Part shown: positions 55,578 to 64,000 of the stretch, one piece after another
Layout: the number at the start of each line of letters is the position of its first letter
How positions within the stretch are numbered: position 1 is the stretch's first letter
Assembly (NCBI RefSeq): GCF_000344175.1
Contig: NZ_ALWW01000008.1
Span: 39 to 64,038, forward strand
Direction: 5' to 3'
From: Listeria fleischmannii subsp. fleischmannii LU2006-1
GTDB lineage: Bacteria > Bacillota > Bacilli > Lactobacillales > Listeriaceae
DNA length: 64,000 nucleotides
Notes under the pieces: model-generated
What the model was told of the DNA's origin: nothing
Databases searched by the model: none
Seen by the model: only the letters and a program-made list of their open reading frames with translations
Program-made: the position numbers and the translations under genes

Positions 55578-57568
55578 TTAAACGAAAAGTCGGCCAATTT
55601 GATAAACAAGAAAAACAATGAGATAGGCGGTTAGTAGCGGATACAGGGTAGCAAAAGCCGTCCATTTCCATGAGGCTGTTTCTTTTCTAATTGCTGCAAC
55701 GGTAGCTAGGCACGGAACGTAAAGTAAGATAAAAAGCATAAAACAATAGGCAGAAAGAGGTGTGTAAAATGCGCTAACAACGCTCCCAAGGCTATTTTCT
55801 CCTACTGAATAAATAATGGCCATCGTCGAAATAATCACTTCTTTGGCTAAAAAACCGGGAATTAATGTGGCGCCTGCTTGCCAAGTTCCAAAACCGAGCG
55901 GAGCCAAAATAGGCGCTAGTACGCTCCCAATAATCGCAAGAAAGCTTTCGCCCATTGGAACATTGAAGCCGCTAGGGCCAGCGTAATTGAGCAGCCAAAT
56001 AATGACTGAACCTGCGAAAATAAACGTCCCTGCTTTTTTCAAAAAACCTTTTCCTTTTTCTGAAGTGCTACGCCAAAGCGTTTTATAGAAGGAACGCGGT
56101 AAGGCGGCAGCTCTACGACAAAAATAGAATCATCTTTTTTTAATAAGGTTTTGGATAAAATTTTTGTGACGATAAGCGCCAGAATAATGCCGATTACATA
56201 AAGAGACAAGACCACAAGTGCTTGGTATTTTACGAAAAAAACACCTGCAAAAAGGGCATAAACAGGTAAACGGGCTGAACATGACATAAAGGGCGTAATT
56301 AAAATGGTAATCGTCCGTTCTTTGGATTCTTCGATGGAACGGGCCGCCATAATCCCGGGAACATTACATCCAAATCCAATAATCATTGGAATAAATGCTT
56401 TTCCGTTCAAACCAAACATTTCCATCAAGCGATCCATCACAACGGCAATCCGTGCCATATAACCTGAATCTTCCAAAAGAGAAATAAAAAAGAAAATGAC
56501 TAAAATTTGTGGGATAAAAACCAGTACGCCTCCAACGCCAGCGATAATACCATTTGTAATTAAATCAATTAAAAACTGGCTTGCTTCTATGGAGGATAAA
56601 AATTGAATAGTCATGTCTGTTAACGGGCCACTAAAAAAGCCATCTAATAAATCCGAAAGCGGCACGCCGACCCATGTAAACGTAATTTGAAAAATTAGCC
56701 ACATGAGCATAAGGAAAATAGGGATACCCAAAAAACGGTGCGTCACAATTCGGTCCAGTTTATCCGACAGAGGTACATCCGCCGTTTTCGTGTACGTGAC
56801 GCTCTCTAAACAAATATCTTGAATAAAATGGCGCCGCGTACTATGGATGTGACTTTCAATACTCCTTGCAAGTTCAGATTCCGCCGTGCTACGAATCAAA
56901 ATCGCCTTTTCAAAAAAAGCCTCTTCTTGAAGGGCTTGTTCGATCACCGGATTTTCAACGAGAAATTGAAGCGCGAAAAAGCGCACATGCTTACTTGGCA
57001 ATTTATTTTTAAACAGAGGAGTGAGCGCTTCTATGGCCTTTTCAATCGGCGCTGGATACACCAATTTGAGTGGGCGATTTCGCTTCGGCAACTCTTCGGT
57101 TAGGGTTAAAAGAATATCTTCAACGCCTTTGCCGGAGCGTGCAATCACAGGGGAAATAGGGATTTTAAGAGCACGAGCCAGTTTCGGAATATCGATTTTA
57201 ATTCCTCTTGAGACGGCCACATCCACCATGTTAAGTCCCATCACAATCGGCGCCCCGTATTCAAGCAGTTGGACGGTCAAATTTAAATTCCGTTCAATTT
57301 GCGAGGCATCCACAATATTTAGCATCGAATCAAAATTTTCTTCTAATAAAAACTGCGTTACAACGGTTTCATCTCGTGAGATAGGGTTGACGTCATAAAT
57401 ACCCGGTAAATCTACCAGTTTCCCTTTTTTTCCTTTTAAAGTGCCAATTTTTTTCTGAACGGTCACGCCGCTCCAATTGCCTACATATTCGTAGGAGCCA
57501 GTTAGGGCATTAAAAAGGGAGGTTTTCCCAGTATTGGGATTCCCTAGTAAACAATATGTATTAGTCAT
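55578..57568 (-). CDS. feoB: Ferrous iron transporter FeoB (one frameshift)
   Basis: ~662 residues. N-terminal G-protein domain: [16 protein letters not shown] (G1), DLPGIYDV (G3), GLNMVD (G4). The membrane part has the Gate motifs [12 protein letters not shown] and [12 protein letters not shown], and [21 protein letters not shown]. The frame breaks near 56090 (one A missing in an A4 run). Restored, [23 protein letters not shown] joins the two ORFs 56039-57568 and 55578-56042. ATG 57568 overlaps the feoA stop by eight bases. Regulated by the Fur box before feoA. Confidence 0.92.
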
Positions 57569-57791
57569 TCCGATTCACCACAATTTCACAGGCGTCACAG
57601 CTTCGAATGCTGATATATTGGCCATTTGTCTCAATTGTACAAGGGCCGCCTAGAAATCCTTTTTGCTTCATGCATAATTCGCAACCTTCAGTACAACCAA
57701 GCGCAAGAAGGCGTCTTTTTAGTTGTGAGCTGGAAACATTTAAGGCAGCGATTTGAGCGCGTTCTCCCGGAGCAAGTTCGTTAAGTTGCAT
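57561..57791 (-). CDS. feoA: FeoA ferrous iron transport protein
   Basis: 76 residues with the SH3-like FeoA domain: LNELAPGERAQIAALN, RRLLALGCTEGCEL, GGPCTIETNGQYISIRSCDACEIVV. ATG 57791 follows GGGAGG; the open frame reaches further upstream to 57836 but into the Fur box. It assists FeoB. Confidence 0.92.
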   Translation of the reverse strand: MQLNELAPGERAQIAALNVSSSQLKRRLLALGCTEGCELCMKQKGFLGGPCTIETNGQYISIRSCDACEIVVNRND

Positions 57792-57820
57792 ATTTTTGCC
57801 TCCCATTTTCAAAATGAGTT

Positions 57821-57835
57821 TGAGAATCATTATCA
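57821..57835 (-). promoter_or_regulatory. Fur box upstream of feoAB
   Basis: TGAGAATCATTATCA matches the 7-1-7 Fur consensus TGATAATNATTATCA at all but one position. It lies 30 bases before the feoA ATG, so iron-replete repression of feoAB is very likely. Confidence 0.88.
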
Positions 57836-58073
57836 ATTAAGTTCATTTTATCACAATTTGGCAAAAAGTAAATCATCTTTCTTAAAATAAATAAGAATGA
57901 AGATTTATTGTGTTACATTTTAACGGTGAATCATACAGTTTTTACAAAGTTATAGTACAGTTGAATAACGTTAAAATCAGTTTTTTTAAATACTTTTCCT
58001 GTTCACCTTCTTTATTTTATAGTATGATTAAAAAGGACGATGAATTTGTGAAAAATTGGAGGAATAAAAGGAA

Positions 58074-59051
58074 ATGAGCGATTTATTTACAAGTATCAAA
58101 CAACAAGTAGCTGGAAAAGGCATTCGAATTGTCCTTCCTGAGGGGAAAGATGAGCGTATTGTAGGGGCAGCTTCCGCACTTGCCAAAGAAGGTGCTGTTA
58201 CACCTATTTTACTTGGCCAAAAAAATGAGATTGAAGAAGCAGCTAAAAAAGCAGGTGTTTCTATTGCCGGCATTGAAGTAAAGACACCTGAGACGGATCC
58301 ACTTTTTGATGAACTTGTAGAAGCTTTTGTTGAACGTCGTAAAGGCAAGGCAACAGAAGAAGATGCACGCAAAATGTTAAAAGATCCTAATTATTTTGGC
58401 ACAATGCTTGTTTATACTGGGAAAGCGGACGGTTTAGTTAGCGGAGCCATTCATTCAACTGGTGATACTGTGCGACCTGCCTTGCAAATTATTAAAACAA
58501 AACCTGGCATTTCAAAAGTGGCCGGCGCTATGATTATGGTACGCGATGCAGAACGCTATTTATTTAGTGATGTGGCCATTAATATTGCACCAGAAGCTGC
58601 TGATTTAGCAGAAAATGCAGTCGTAAGTGCTGAAACAGCGCAAATTTTTGGTATCGAACCGCGTGTTGCAATGTTAAGTTTTTCAACAAAAGGATCTGCC
58701 AAATCAGCCGAAACTGAAAAAGTAATCGAAGCGACAAAATTAGCAAAAGAAAAAGCACCTGAGTTAACACTGGATGGTGAATTCCAATTTGATGCAGCCT
58801 TTGTTCCAACTGTAGCTGCTCAAAAAGCGCCTGATTCTGTGCTTAAAGGTGACGCTAATGTATTTATCTTCCCTAGTCTGGAAGCTGGAAATATTGGATA
58901 TAAAATTGCGCAACGACTTGGGAAATTTGAAGCGGTGGGACCGATTTTACAAGGCTTAAATGCCCCTGTGAATGATTTATCTCGTGGTTGTAATACACAA
59001 GATGTTTATAACCTTTCACTTATTACAGCGGCTCAGGCTGTGAATAAATAA
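58074..59051 (+). CDS. pta: Phosphate acetyltransferase
   Basis: 325 residues. Converts acetyl-CoA and phosphate to acetyl phosphate, feeding acetate fermentation and acetyl-phosphate signalling. Signature GKADGLVSGAIHSTGDTVRPALQIIKT, SFSTKGSAKS and NVFIFPSLEAGNIGYKIAQRLG. Short Pta without the N-terminal regulatory domain. The ATG is preceded by GGAGGAATAAAAGG. The 237-base upstream region holds the divergent feo promoter. Confidence 0.95.
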   Translation: MSDLFTSIKQQVAGKGIRIVLPEGKDERIVGAASALAKEGAVTPILLGQKNEIEEAAKKAGVSIAGIEVKTPETDPLFDELVEAFVERRKGKATEEDARKMLKDPNYFGTMLVYTGKADGLVSGAIHSTGDTVRPALQIIKTKPGISKVAGAMIMVRDAERYLFSDVAINIAPEAADLAENAVVSAETAQIFGIEPRVAMLSFSTKGSAKSAETEKVIEATKLAKEKAPELTLDGEFQFDAAFVPTVAAQKAPDSVLKGDANVFIFPSLEAGNIGYKIAQRLGKFEAVGPILQGLNAPVNDLSRGCNTQDVYNLSLITAAQAVNK

Positions 59052-59052
59052 G

Positions 59053-59092
59053 AATCAAAAACTCTTCGCTAAAGCGAAGAGTTTTTGATTCT
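59053..59092. terminator. Bidirectional terminator between pta and pdxT
   Basis: AATCAAAAACTCTTCGC and GCGAAGAGTTTTTGATT are perfect inverted copies with a four-base loop. Confidence 0.93.
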
Positions 59093-59660
59093 AGGATATA
59101 CAATGTCTTATAAAATAATCCATCAATCTGGTGTCATCCGTTAGTTCGGGATGGAATGCGGTGACTAAAATATTATTTTCATGTGCAGCTACAATTTTTC
59201 CATCCACACGAGCTAAAACGGTAACACCTTCACCTACTTTTTCGATGTAAGGGGCCCGAATAAAAATGGCACGGAAAGGCGTTTCGCCAAGTGCTGCAAT
59301 GGATAAATCAACTTCAAAACTCATTTTTTGTCTACCAAAGCCATTTCGAACGGCAGTATAATCTGCGAACTTATAGCCTGTATCCCCATTTGAAATCGCA
59401 CTTGCTGAAAGGACAAGCCCTGCACACGTCCCAAAAATACCACGTCCACTTTGCGCGAAATCGTGAAGAGGCCCGGTAAAATGATATTTTTCAATGAATC
59501 GGCGCATGGTAGTACTTTCTCCACCAGGTAAAATCAGACCGTCAAGTGTTGCGAGTTCCTCCGGATGCTTAATCGGCACCGCTTGATGTCCTGTTTTGGT
59601 AATCATTGAAAGATGCTCAGAAACGGAGCCTTGTAAGGCTAAAACTCCGATAGTTTTCAT
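59091..59660 (-). CDS. pdxT: Glutaminase subunit of PLP synthase, PdxT
   Basis: 189 residues. Class I amidotransferase giving ammonia to PdxS. IGVLALQGSVSEH at the start, LPGGESTTMRR, the nucleophile in FGTCAGLVL, and the His-Glu of AFHPELTDD complete the triad. It begins one base after the pdxS stop, a tight two-gene operon. Confidence 0.95.
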   Translation of the reverse strand: MKTIGVLALQGSVSEHLSMITKTGHQAVPIKHPEELATLDGLILPGGESTTMRRFIEKYHFTGPLHDFAQSGRGIFGTCAGLVLSASAISNGDTGYKFADYTAVRNGFGRQKMSFEVDLSIAALGETPFRAIFIRAPYIEKVGEGVTVLARVDGKIVAAHENNILVTAFHPELTDDTRLMDYFIRHCIS

Positions 59661-59661
59661 T

Positions 59662-60549
59662 TTACCAACCCCGGTCTTGCATGCGTTCAGCTTTATCTAA
59701 TTTGGAAATTTCAATTCCTTTCATCGCTGCCCCGAGTTCTTTTGAAAGTTTACCAATTAATTCGTAGTCTGTGTAATAAGTAGTGGCTTGCACAATGGCA
59801 CTTGCAAATTTTGCAGGATTATCGGATTTAAAAATACCTGACCCTACAAATACTCCGTCGGCACCTAGTTCCATCATGAGGGCAGCATCAGCAGGTGTCG
59901 CAACTCCGCCTGCTGCAAAATTGACAACAGGTAATTTCCCTAGCTCTTTAATTTCTTTTAAACGTTCATAGGGTGCACCTAAATTTTTAGCAGCTGTCAT
60001 TAGTTCGTCCTCGCTCATGCCCTTGATTTGACTAATTTGACTATTCACTTTACGCATATGACGTACAGCTTCTACGATATTTCCTGTTCCGGGTTCTCCT
60101 TTTGTTCGTAACATAGAAGCCCCTTCACCAATTCGTCTAAGCGCTTCGCCTAAATCGCGGCAACCACATACAAAGGGTACAGTAAAATCACTTTTTAATA
60201 AATGATATTCTTCATCAGCTGGCGTAAGTACTTCGCTTTCATCAATATAATCGACGCCCATCGCCTCTAATACGCGTGCTTCTGTAATGTGACCAATACG
60301 CGCTTTGGCCATAACCGGGATAGAAACGGCATTCATGACTTCCTCTACAATGCGTGGATCTGCCATACGAGCGACACCGCCTGCTGCACGAATATCAGAA
60401 GGAACGCGTTCCAGCGCCATAACCGCAACGGCACCAGCCTCCTCCGCAATTTTCGCTTGTTCGGCATTCACCACATCCATAATAACGCCACCTTTTTGCA
60501 TGTGCGCCATACCACGTTTGACCATTTCAGTACCAACCATTTTATCCAA
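59662..60549 (-). CDS. pdxS: PLP synthase subunit PdxS
   Basis: 295-residue TIM-barrel enzyme making pyridoxal 5'-phosphate from ribose-5-P, glyceraldehyde-3-P and ammonia. Highly conserved: [44 protein letters not shown] (substrate Lys), [32 protein letters not shown] and [13 protein letters not shown] 60549 follows AAGGAGG. Divergent from pdxR. Confidence 0.97.
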   Translation of the reverse strand: MDKMVGTEMVKRGMAHMQKGGVIMDVVNAEQAKIAEEAGAVAVMALERVPSDIRAAGGVARMADPRIVEEVMNAVSIPVMAKARIGHITEARVLEAMGVDYIDESEVLTPADEEYHLLKSDFTVPFVCGCRDLGEALRRIGEGASMLRTKGEPGTGNIVEAVRHMRKVNSQISQIKGMSEDELMTAAKNLGAPYERLKEIKELGKLPVVNFAAGGVATPADAALMMELGADGVFVGSGIFKSDNPAKFASAIVQATTYYTDYELIGKLSKELGAAMKGIEISKLDKAERMQDRGW

Positions 60550-60610
60550 TAAAAACGCCTCCTTGTACTATTATCCCCCTTATGTTAAGCTAATTTTTAT
60601 AAAATAAAAA

Positions 60611-60643
60611 CAGCCAATTGGATGTTTTTTTGACCAGCCAATT
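60611..60643. promoter_or_regulatory. Direct repeats in the pdxS-pdxR intergenic region, likely PdxR sites
   Basis: CAGCCAATT occurs at 60611-60619 and again at 60635-60643, 24 bases apart on the same face of the helix. MocR-type regulators such as PdxR bind direct repeats between the divergent pdxS and pdxR genes. The second copy lies immediately before the ribosome site of pdxR. Confidence 0.68.
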
Positions 60644-60660
60644 TTAAAAGGAGTGGTAGG

Positions 60661-62085
60661 ATGTGGCAGCTTAATAAACAACAATCAGAGCCATTTTACT
60701 CGCAACTGATAGCACTTATCGAAGCAAAAATCGCATCTGGTGAGCTTTTACCTGGTGAAAAACTTCCGCCTGAACGGAAACTTGCAAAGGAACTGGACAT
60801 TAATCGGTCGACGGTAGCGCATGCGTTTGATGAACTAAAAGCAAGAGGGATTTTGGTTGCGGTACAAGGAAGCGGCACGCATGTGAATGAGGAAAAATGG
60901 GGTGTCGCGGCTGTTCAAACAAATTGGCGTCATTATGTTCAAAAAGGCGCGTTTAACCATGAAATTCCGTATATTCGAAAGATGGCTGAGGTTTCGACCG
61001 AAGCGGATGTGATTGATTTGGCGACTGGGGAACTACCACTTGCGCTTGCGCCGAGCCTTTCGATGCCGGAGATGTCATGGCAGACTTTTTTACAGGAAGA
61101 AACTGAAAATGAGTTGTTAGGCTATATGCCCCTTCGTAAAACCATTTGCGATGAATTAAAGGAGGAGCAAGAACTTGTTGTGAAAACGGAGCAAATTTTA
61201 GTTACTTCTGGCGCGCAACAAGCGTTATTTTTAATTACACAATGCTTACTCGCCCCGTTTGATGCCATTGCAATTGAAGCACCTTCTTATTTTTATTCGC
61301 TTTCACTCTTTCAATCAGCGGGTCTTAGGATTTTTGCTTTGCCAATGGATGAGGAAGGGGTTAAAACGGAAGAGCTGAAACAGTTATACCATAAACACCG
61401 AATTAAAATGGTATTTGTAAACCCCACTTTTCAAAATCCAACTGGTCGGGTAATGTCAGAAGCTAGACGTCTTGAATTTGTTCAAACCTGCTCGGAGCTG
61501 CATATTCCAATTGTAGAAGATGATCCGTTCGGGCCTCTTACGTATAAAAGTGGACAGTCTATTACGCCGCTTAAAAAGTTAGATGAGGAAAATGTGCTTT
61601 ATATTGGTTCTTTGTCTAAAGTGCTAGGTTCCACAACGCGAATTGGATTTCTAGTAGGGCCGGTCGCGGTTGTTAGGCGTCTTGCGGCTGCTAGGCAGGA
61701 AATGGATTTTGGGCTTAGTATTTTTCCGCAAGTACTAGCTAATCAAGTTTTGTCACGAAAAGCGTATAAAACGCATATCCAAAACTTACATGTGATTTTA
61801 ATGGAACGCGCTAAAACTTTGACCGATGCTTTAACCACCTATGCGCCTGAAATTCTTTTTGAAAAACCAGTGGGCGGCTTTCATCTTTGGGTAGAGTTGC
61901 CGCTTGAAACCATACAAAAATCCGATTTTGATGCCCTTTTGCGCGAAAAATTACTTGTTGTGCCGGGCTATCTTTTTGGCGTGAAAGAAAACAAAATTCG
62001 CCTCAGTTTTGCTCAAATTAATCAAGATATGGCTGTAGCGGCAGCCAAAATTTTGCAAGCATTTTATGAAGGGCTCAGTAAATAA
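60661..62085 (+). CDS. pdxR: MocR-family regulator of vitamin B6 synthesis, PdxR
   Basis: 474 residues. GntR-type winged helix at residues 10-75 (IASGELLPGEKLPPERKLAKELDINRSTVAHAFDEL) fused to a class I aminotransferase domain with VTSGAQQALFLITQ, NPTFQNPTGRVMS, DDPFGPL and the PLP Lys in YIGSLSKVLGSTTRIGF. It binds PLP and controls pdxST and itself. AAAAGGAG precedes the ATG. Confidence 0.95.
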   Translation: MWQLNKQQSEPFYSQLIALIEAKIASGELLPGEKLPPERKLAKELDINRSTVAHAFDELKARGILVAVQGSGTHVNEEKWGVAAVQTNWRHYVQKGAFNHEIPYIRKMAEVSTEADVIDLATGELPLALAPSLSMPEMSWQTFLQEETENELLGYMPLRKTICDELKEEQELVVKTEQILVTSGAQQALFLITQCLLAPFDAIAIEAPSYFYSLSLFQSAGLRIFALPMDEEGVKTEELKQLYHKHRIKMVFVNPTFQNPTGRVMSEARRLEFVQTCSELHIPIVEDDPFGPLTYKSGQSITPLKKLDEENVLYIGSLSKVLGSTTRIGFLVGPVAVVRRLAAARQEMDFGLSIFPQVLANQVLSRKAYKTHIQNLHVILMERAKTLTDALTTYAPEILFEKPVGGFHLWVELPLETIQKSDFDALLREKLLVVPGYLFGVKENKIRLSFAQINQDMAVAAAKILQAFYEGLSK

Positions 62086-62088
62086 GTT

Positions 62089-62120
62089 TTGTTGCTTCGG
62101 AAACAAAAAGAGATTATACT
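62089..62120 (+). promoter_or_regulatory. Promoter of marR with operator
   Basis: -35 TTGCTT (62092-62097), 17-base spacer, -10 TATACT (62115-62120). TTGTTGCTTCGGAAACAA (62089-62106) covers the -35 and resembles the two sites before the MFS gene. Confidence 0.68.
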
Positions 62121-62147
62121 AAAAGGGAAGAGAACAGGAGGTGCAAA

Positions 62148-62615
62148 TTGGAAAAGCAGGAAGAAGTTTTGTTAAAGTTTCGCGATTTATTTAATAAAAT
62201 GGCTTGGCTGAATAAGGAAAAAATGGAACAAGCCCTGCAAGGTCATAAACCATCTGAAGTGCACTGTATGGAATATATTGGAGATCATGTGGATTCGAAT
62301 GTCACAAAGATGGCAGGCGCGCTTTATATGACGAGAGGTGCGATTAGTAAAATTACGAAAAAGCTTATCCAAAAAGGTTATATTGCGACTTACCAGAAAG
62401 AAGCAAACAAAAAAGAAGTTTATTTTTCTTTAACCCCCGAAGGAGAAAAAGTGTATCAGACGCATAAACATTTGCATCAAACTTTTCAAGAACGTGATAA
62501 AATTATTTTTGACCAAGTGACTGAATCACAATTTGATGCGATGTTGCGTTTCATTGACCTTTATAGTACGCATTTAGATCAAGAAATTGAAAAAGAGAAT
62601 CGGACGATTGATTAA
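62148..62615 (+). CDS. MarR-family regulator
   Basis: 155 residues, TTG start after AGGAGGTG. HTH: VTKMAGALYMTRGAISKITKKLIQKGYIATYQKEANKKEVYFSLTPEGEKV. It precedes an exporter gene of the EmrB/QacA type, which it very probably represses; both promoters carry the same operator-like element. Confidence 0.9.
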   Translation: MEKQEEVLLKFRDLFNKMAWLNKEKMEQALQGHKPSEVHCMEYIGDHVDSNVTKMAGALYMTRGAISKITKKLIQKGYIATYQKEANKKEVYFSLTPEGEKVYQTHKHLHQTFQERDKIIFDQVTESQFDAMLRFIDLYSTHLDQEIEKENRTID

Positions 62616-62644
62616 AGAAATTCCATTATGGAATTTCTTTTTTT
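62614..62644 (+). terminator. Terminator after marR
   Basis: AAAGAAATTCC / GGAATTTCTTT with a five-base loop and T run. It lies directly before the operator of the MFS gene. Confidence 0.85.
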
Positions 62645-62693
62645 GTTGACAAGGAAACAAAAATAAGTTATTGTTTTGTTGACGAGGAAACAA
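62641..62693 (+). promoter_or_regulatory. Two direct operator copies and promoter of the MFS exporter gene
   Basis: TTTTGTTGACAAGGAAACAA (62641-62660) and TTTTGTTGACGAGGAAACAA (62674-62693) are 33 bases apart, differing at one position. The first supplies the -35 TTGACA (62645-62650), with a -10-like TATTGT at 62668-62673. The core TTGTT-N8-AACAA is shared with the marR promoter, so the three are likely MarR sites. Confidence 0.75.
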
Positions 62694-62714
62694 TAATTTT
62701 AAAAGGAGAACGAA

Positions 62715-64000
62715 ATGAAAGATAGAATACCAAAAGAAACACTAAAAGCCGCATGGGCTATCGCACTGGCTGCCATTGCTCCGATGCTCGATTCTACCAT
62801 GATTAATATTGCAGTGGGGCAGCTAAATCAGGATTTCCATACCACGCTTGATATCGTACAGTGGGCCATTACAGGTTACGCTTTAGCGCTTGCGATTTCT
62901 GTCCCGATTTCAGGCTGGCTCATGAATCAGTATAATGGAAAGAAAGTGTTCATTGCCGCAGTCGCTTGTTTTGGGGTCACCTCAGTCCTAGCGGGAATTA
63001 GTTGGAACATTGAAAGCTTTATTTTCTTCCGATTATTGCAAGGCGCTACAGCTGGCATTATTACGCCGCTGATGTCTACACTTTTGGTTAAAACGGCAGG
63101 TCCTAAAAACCTCGGAAAGGTCATGGCAATTGTCAGTACGCCAATGATTCTAGGCCCGATTTTAGGTCCCGTACTTGGCGGGTTTATCATCCAATTTGCA
63201 AGCTGGCATTGGATTTTTTATATCAATGTGTTGGTCGTTTTGATTGCCATACCTCTGATGCATAAAACGCTTCCCGACTTTAAGCCCTTTAATCAGGCAA
63301 GTAAACTCGATTTAATGGGTATTATATTGCTTTCGTTACTTAGCGGCGCCTTTATCTACGGAGTCACAAAAGCCGCGAGTTATCAAACTTTTTTTAATCC
63401 AGAAACTTATTTTTGGATGTTCATTGGTTTGGCAGCGACTTTGGCGTATGTTTGGCACAACTATCGCACAAATAATCGTACAGTCGTCCCGCTCATTTTA
63501 TTCCGATATAAGCAGTTTGCAGCTTCTAGTGTGGGCCTTTTTTTAGCGAATATGGCGATTATGGGGCCGATGTTCCTGCTGCCGCTTTTCTTCCAAAACT
63601 TGCGGGGGATGAGCGCGATACAGGCTGCTTTGGCACTTGCACCACAAGGGGTCGGCATGCTTATTACGAGACCTTTTATTGGGAAAATGATTGACCAAAT
63701 TGGTGCAAAATACGTGGTATTAATTAGTTTGGTGTTATCCATTTTGGGGACACTCCCGCTTATTTTTGTGACGGCAAACACGAGTATGGTCTTTATCTCC
63801 ATTGTGCTCTTTATTCGCGGTATGAGTGTAGGGGGAATTAATTTGCCGCTCATGAGTGATGCCTATACGGGTCTTAGTGATGAACAAATTCCAGAAGCCA
63901 GTATTGGCGTGAATATTATTGAAAACGTGGGCTCAAGTTTTGGGACAGCCATAATTGCTACAGTCGTCGCATCTGTTATGCAAAATACTGTCACCAGTGC
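62715..64000 (+). CDS. DHA2-family MFS drug exporter (EmrB/QacA type; C-terminus outside window)
   Basis: The first 428 residues of a 14-segment proton-drug antiporter. Motif C-like MAIVSTPMILGPILGPVLGG and the start WAIALAAIAPMLDSTMINIAVGQLNQDF (motif D1) place it in the EmrB/QacA group. AAAAGGAG precedes the ATG and the frame is still open at the window edge. It is probably repressed by the MarR gene before it. Confidence 0.9.
   Translation, partial: MKDRIPKETLKAAWAIALAAIAPMLDSTMINIAVGQLNQDFHTTLDIVQWAITGYALALAISVPISGWLMNQYNGKKVFIAAVACFGVTSVLAGISWNIESFIFFRLLQGATAGIITPLMSTLLVKTAGPKNLGKVMAIVSTPMILGPILGPVLGGFIIQFASWHWIFYINVLVVLIAIPLMHKTLPDFKPFNQASKLDLMGIILLSLLSGAFIYGVTKAASYQTFFNPETYFWMFIGLAATLAYVWHNYRTNNRTVVPLILFRYKQFAASSVGLFLANMAIMGPMFLLPLFFQNLRGMSAIQAALALAPQGVGMLITRPFIGKMIDQIGAKYVVLISLVLSILGTLPLIFVTANTSMVFISIVLFIRGMSVGGINLPLMSDAYTGLSDEQIPEASIGVNIIENVGSSFGTAIIATVVASVMQNTVTS

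Overview
The window looks like a chromosomal stretch of a nitrate-respiring member of the genus Listeria in the broad sense (Bacillota). The reasons are low-to-moderate GC, strong AGGAGG-type ribosome binding sites with many TTG/GTG starts, and gene blocks whose order I recall from Listeria monocytogenes: ydiF-rex; ltaP to ywdK (around lmo0644-lmo0666); and hemQ-manA-nfrA...feoAB-pta-pdxTS-pdxR (around lmo2113-lmo2100). A complete nitrate/nitrite respiration cluster, which L. monocytogenes lacks, sits between two of these blocks. The species cannot be named from this window. I see no rRNA, tRNA, CRISPR array or complete insertion sequence.

Layout. 0-2.6 kb: ABC-F ATPase (partial), redox regulator Rex, a DUF2238 membrane protein. 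2.6-17.8 kb: dissimilatory nitrate island in the order known from Staphylococcus carnosus: sirB-sirC, nirB-nirD-sumT(-hemD remnant), narGHJI-nreABC, narT. Four promoters in it carry a TAGGG-N4-CCCTA-like NreC box at a nearly constant distance from the -10 hexamer. 17.8-34.9 kb: ltaP, an amino-acid permease, a two-VOC-domain dioxygenase, CorA, a GntR-YhgE-GntR block, small housekeeping genes, ctaM, pdxK, a HAD phosphatase, maa, ywdI, ywdK. 34.9-39.7 kb: an accessory, low-coding stretch with a candidate small RNA, a doubtful ORF, an IS3-like inverted repeat, an XRE regulator with a divergent NAD(P)-binding SDR, and an unrecognised two-gene unit. 39.7-43.7 kb: two tandem MerR regulators, an aldo/keto reductase, and MarR plus a MATE exporter. 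44.3-47.7 kb: a very large secreted Ig-repeat protein. 47.8-64 kb: hemQ, manA, nitroreductase, small genes, MMPL/TetR/threonine aldolase, feoAB, pta, vitamin B6 genes, and a MarR/MFS drug exporter running off the end.

How the genes work together. NarT imports nitrate, NarGHI reduces it at the membrane, and NirBD reduces nitrite to ammonia using siroheme made by SumT-SirC-SirB. NreABC senses oxygen and nitrate and probably switches on all four transcripts. Rex (NADH), CtaM (quinol oxidase maturation), HemQ (heme), Pta (acetate) and Feo (ferrous iron, with a Fur box) belong to the same redox and energy theme. PdxST, PdxR and PdxK form a vitamin B6 set.

Two things stand out. First, about a dozen genes are each broken by a single-base indel, mostly in short homopolymers, while both halves stay well conserved; this looks more like sequencing error in a draft than decay. 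Second, two copies of a ~175-bp palindromic repeat sit just after stop codons, each flanked by two copies of a stem-loop terminator whose sequence is specific to that locus. This resembles the EFAR miniature elements of Enterococcus and is the most unusual structure I found.
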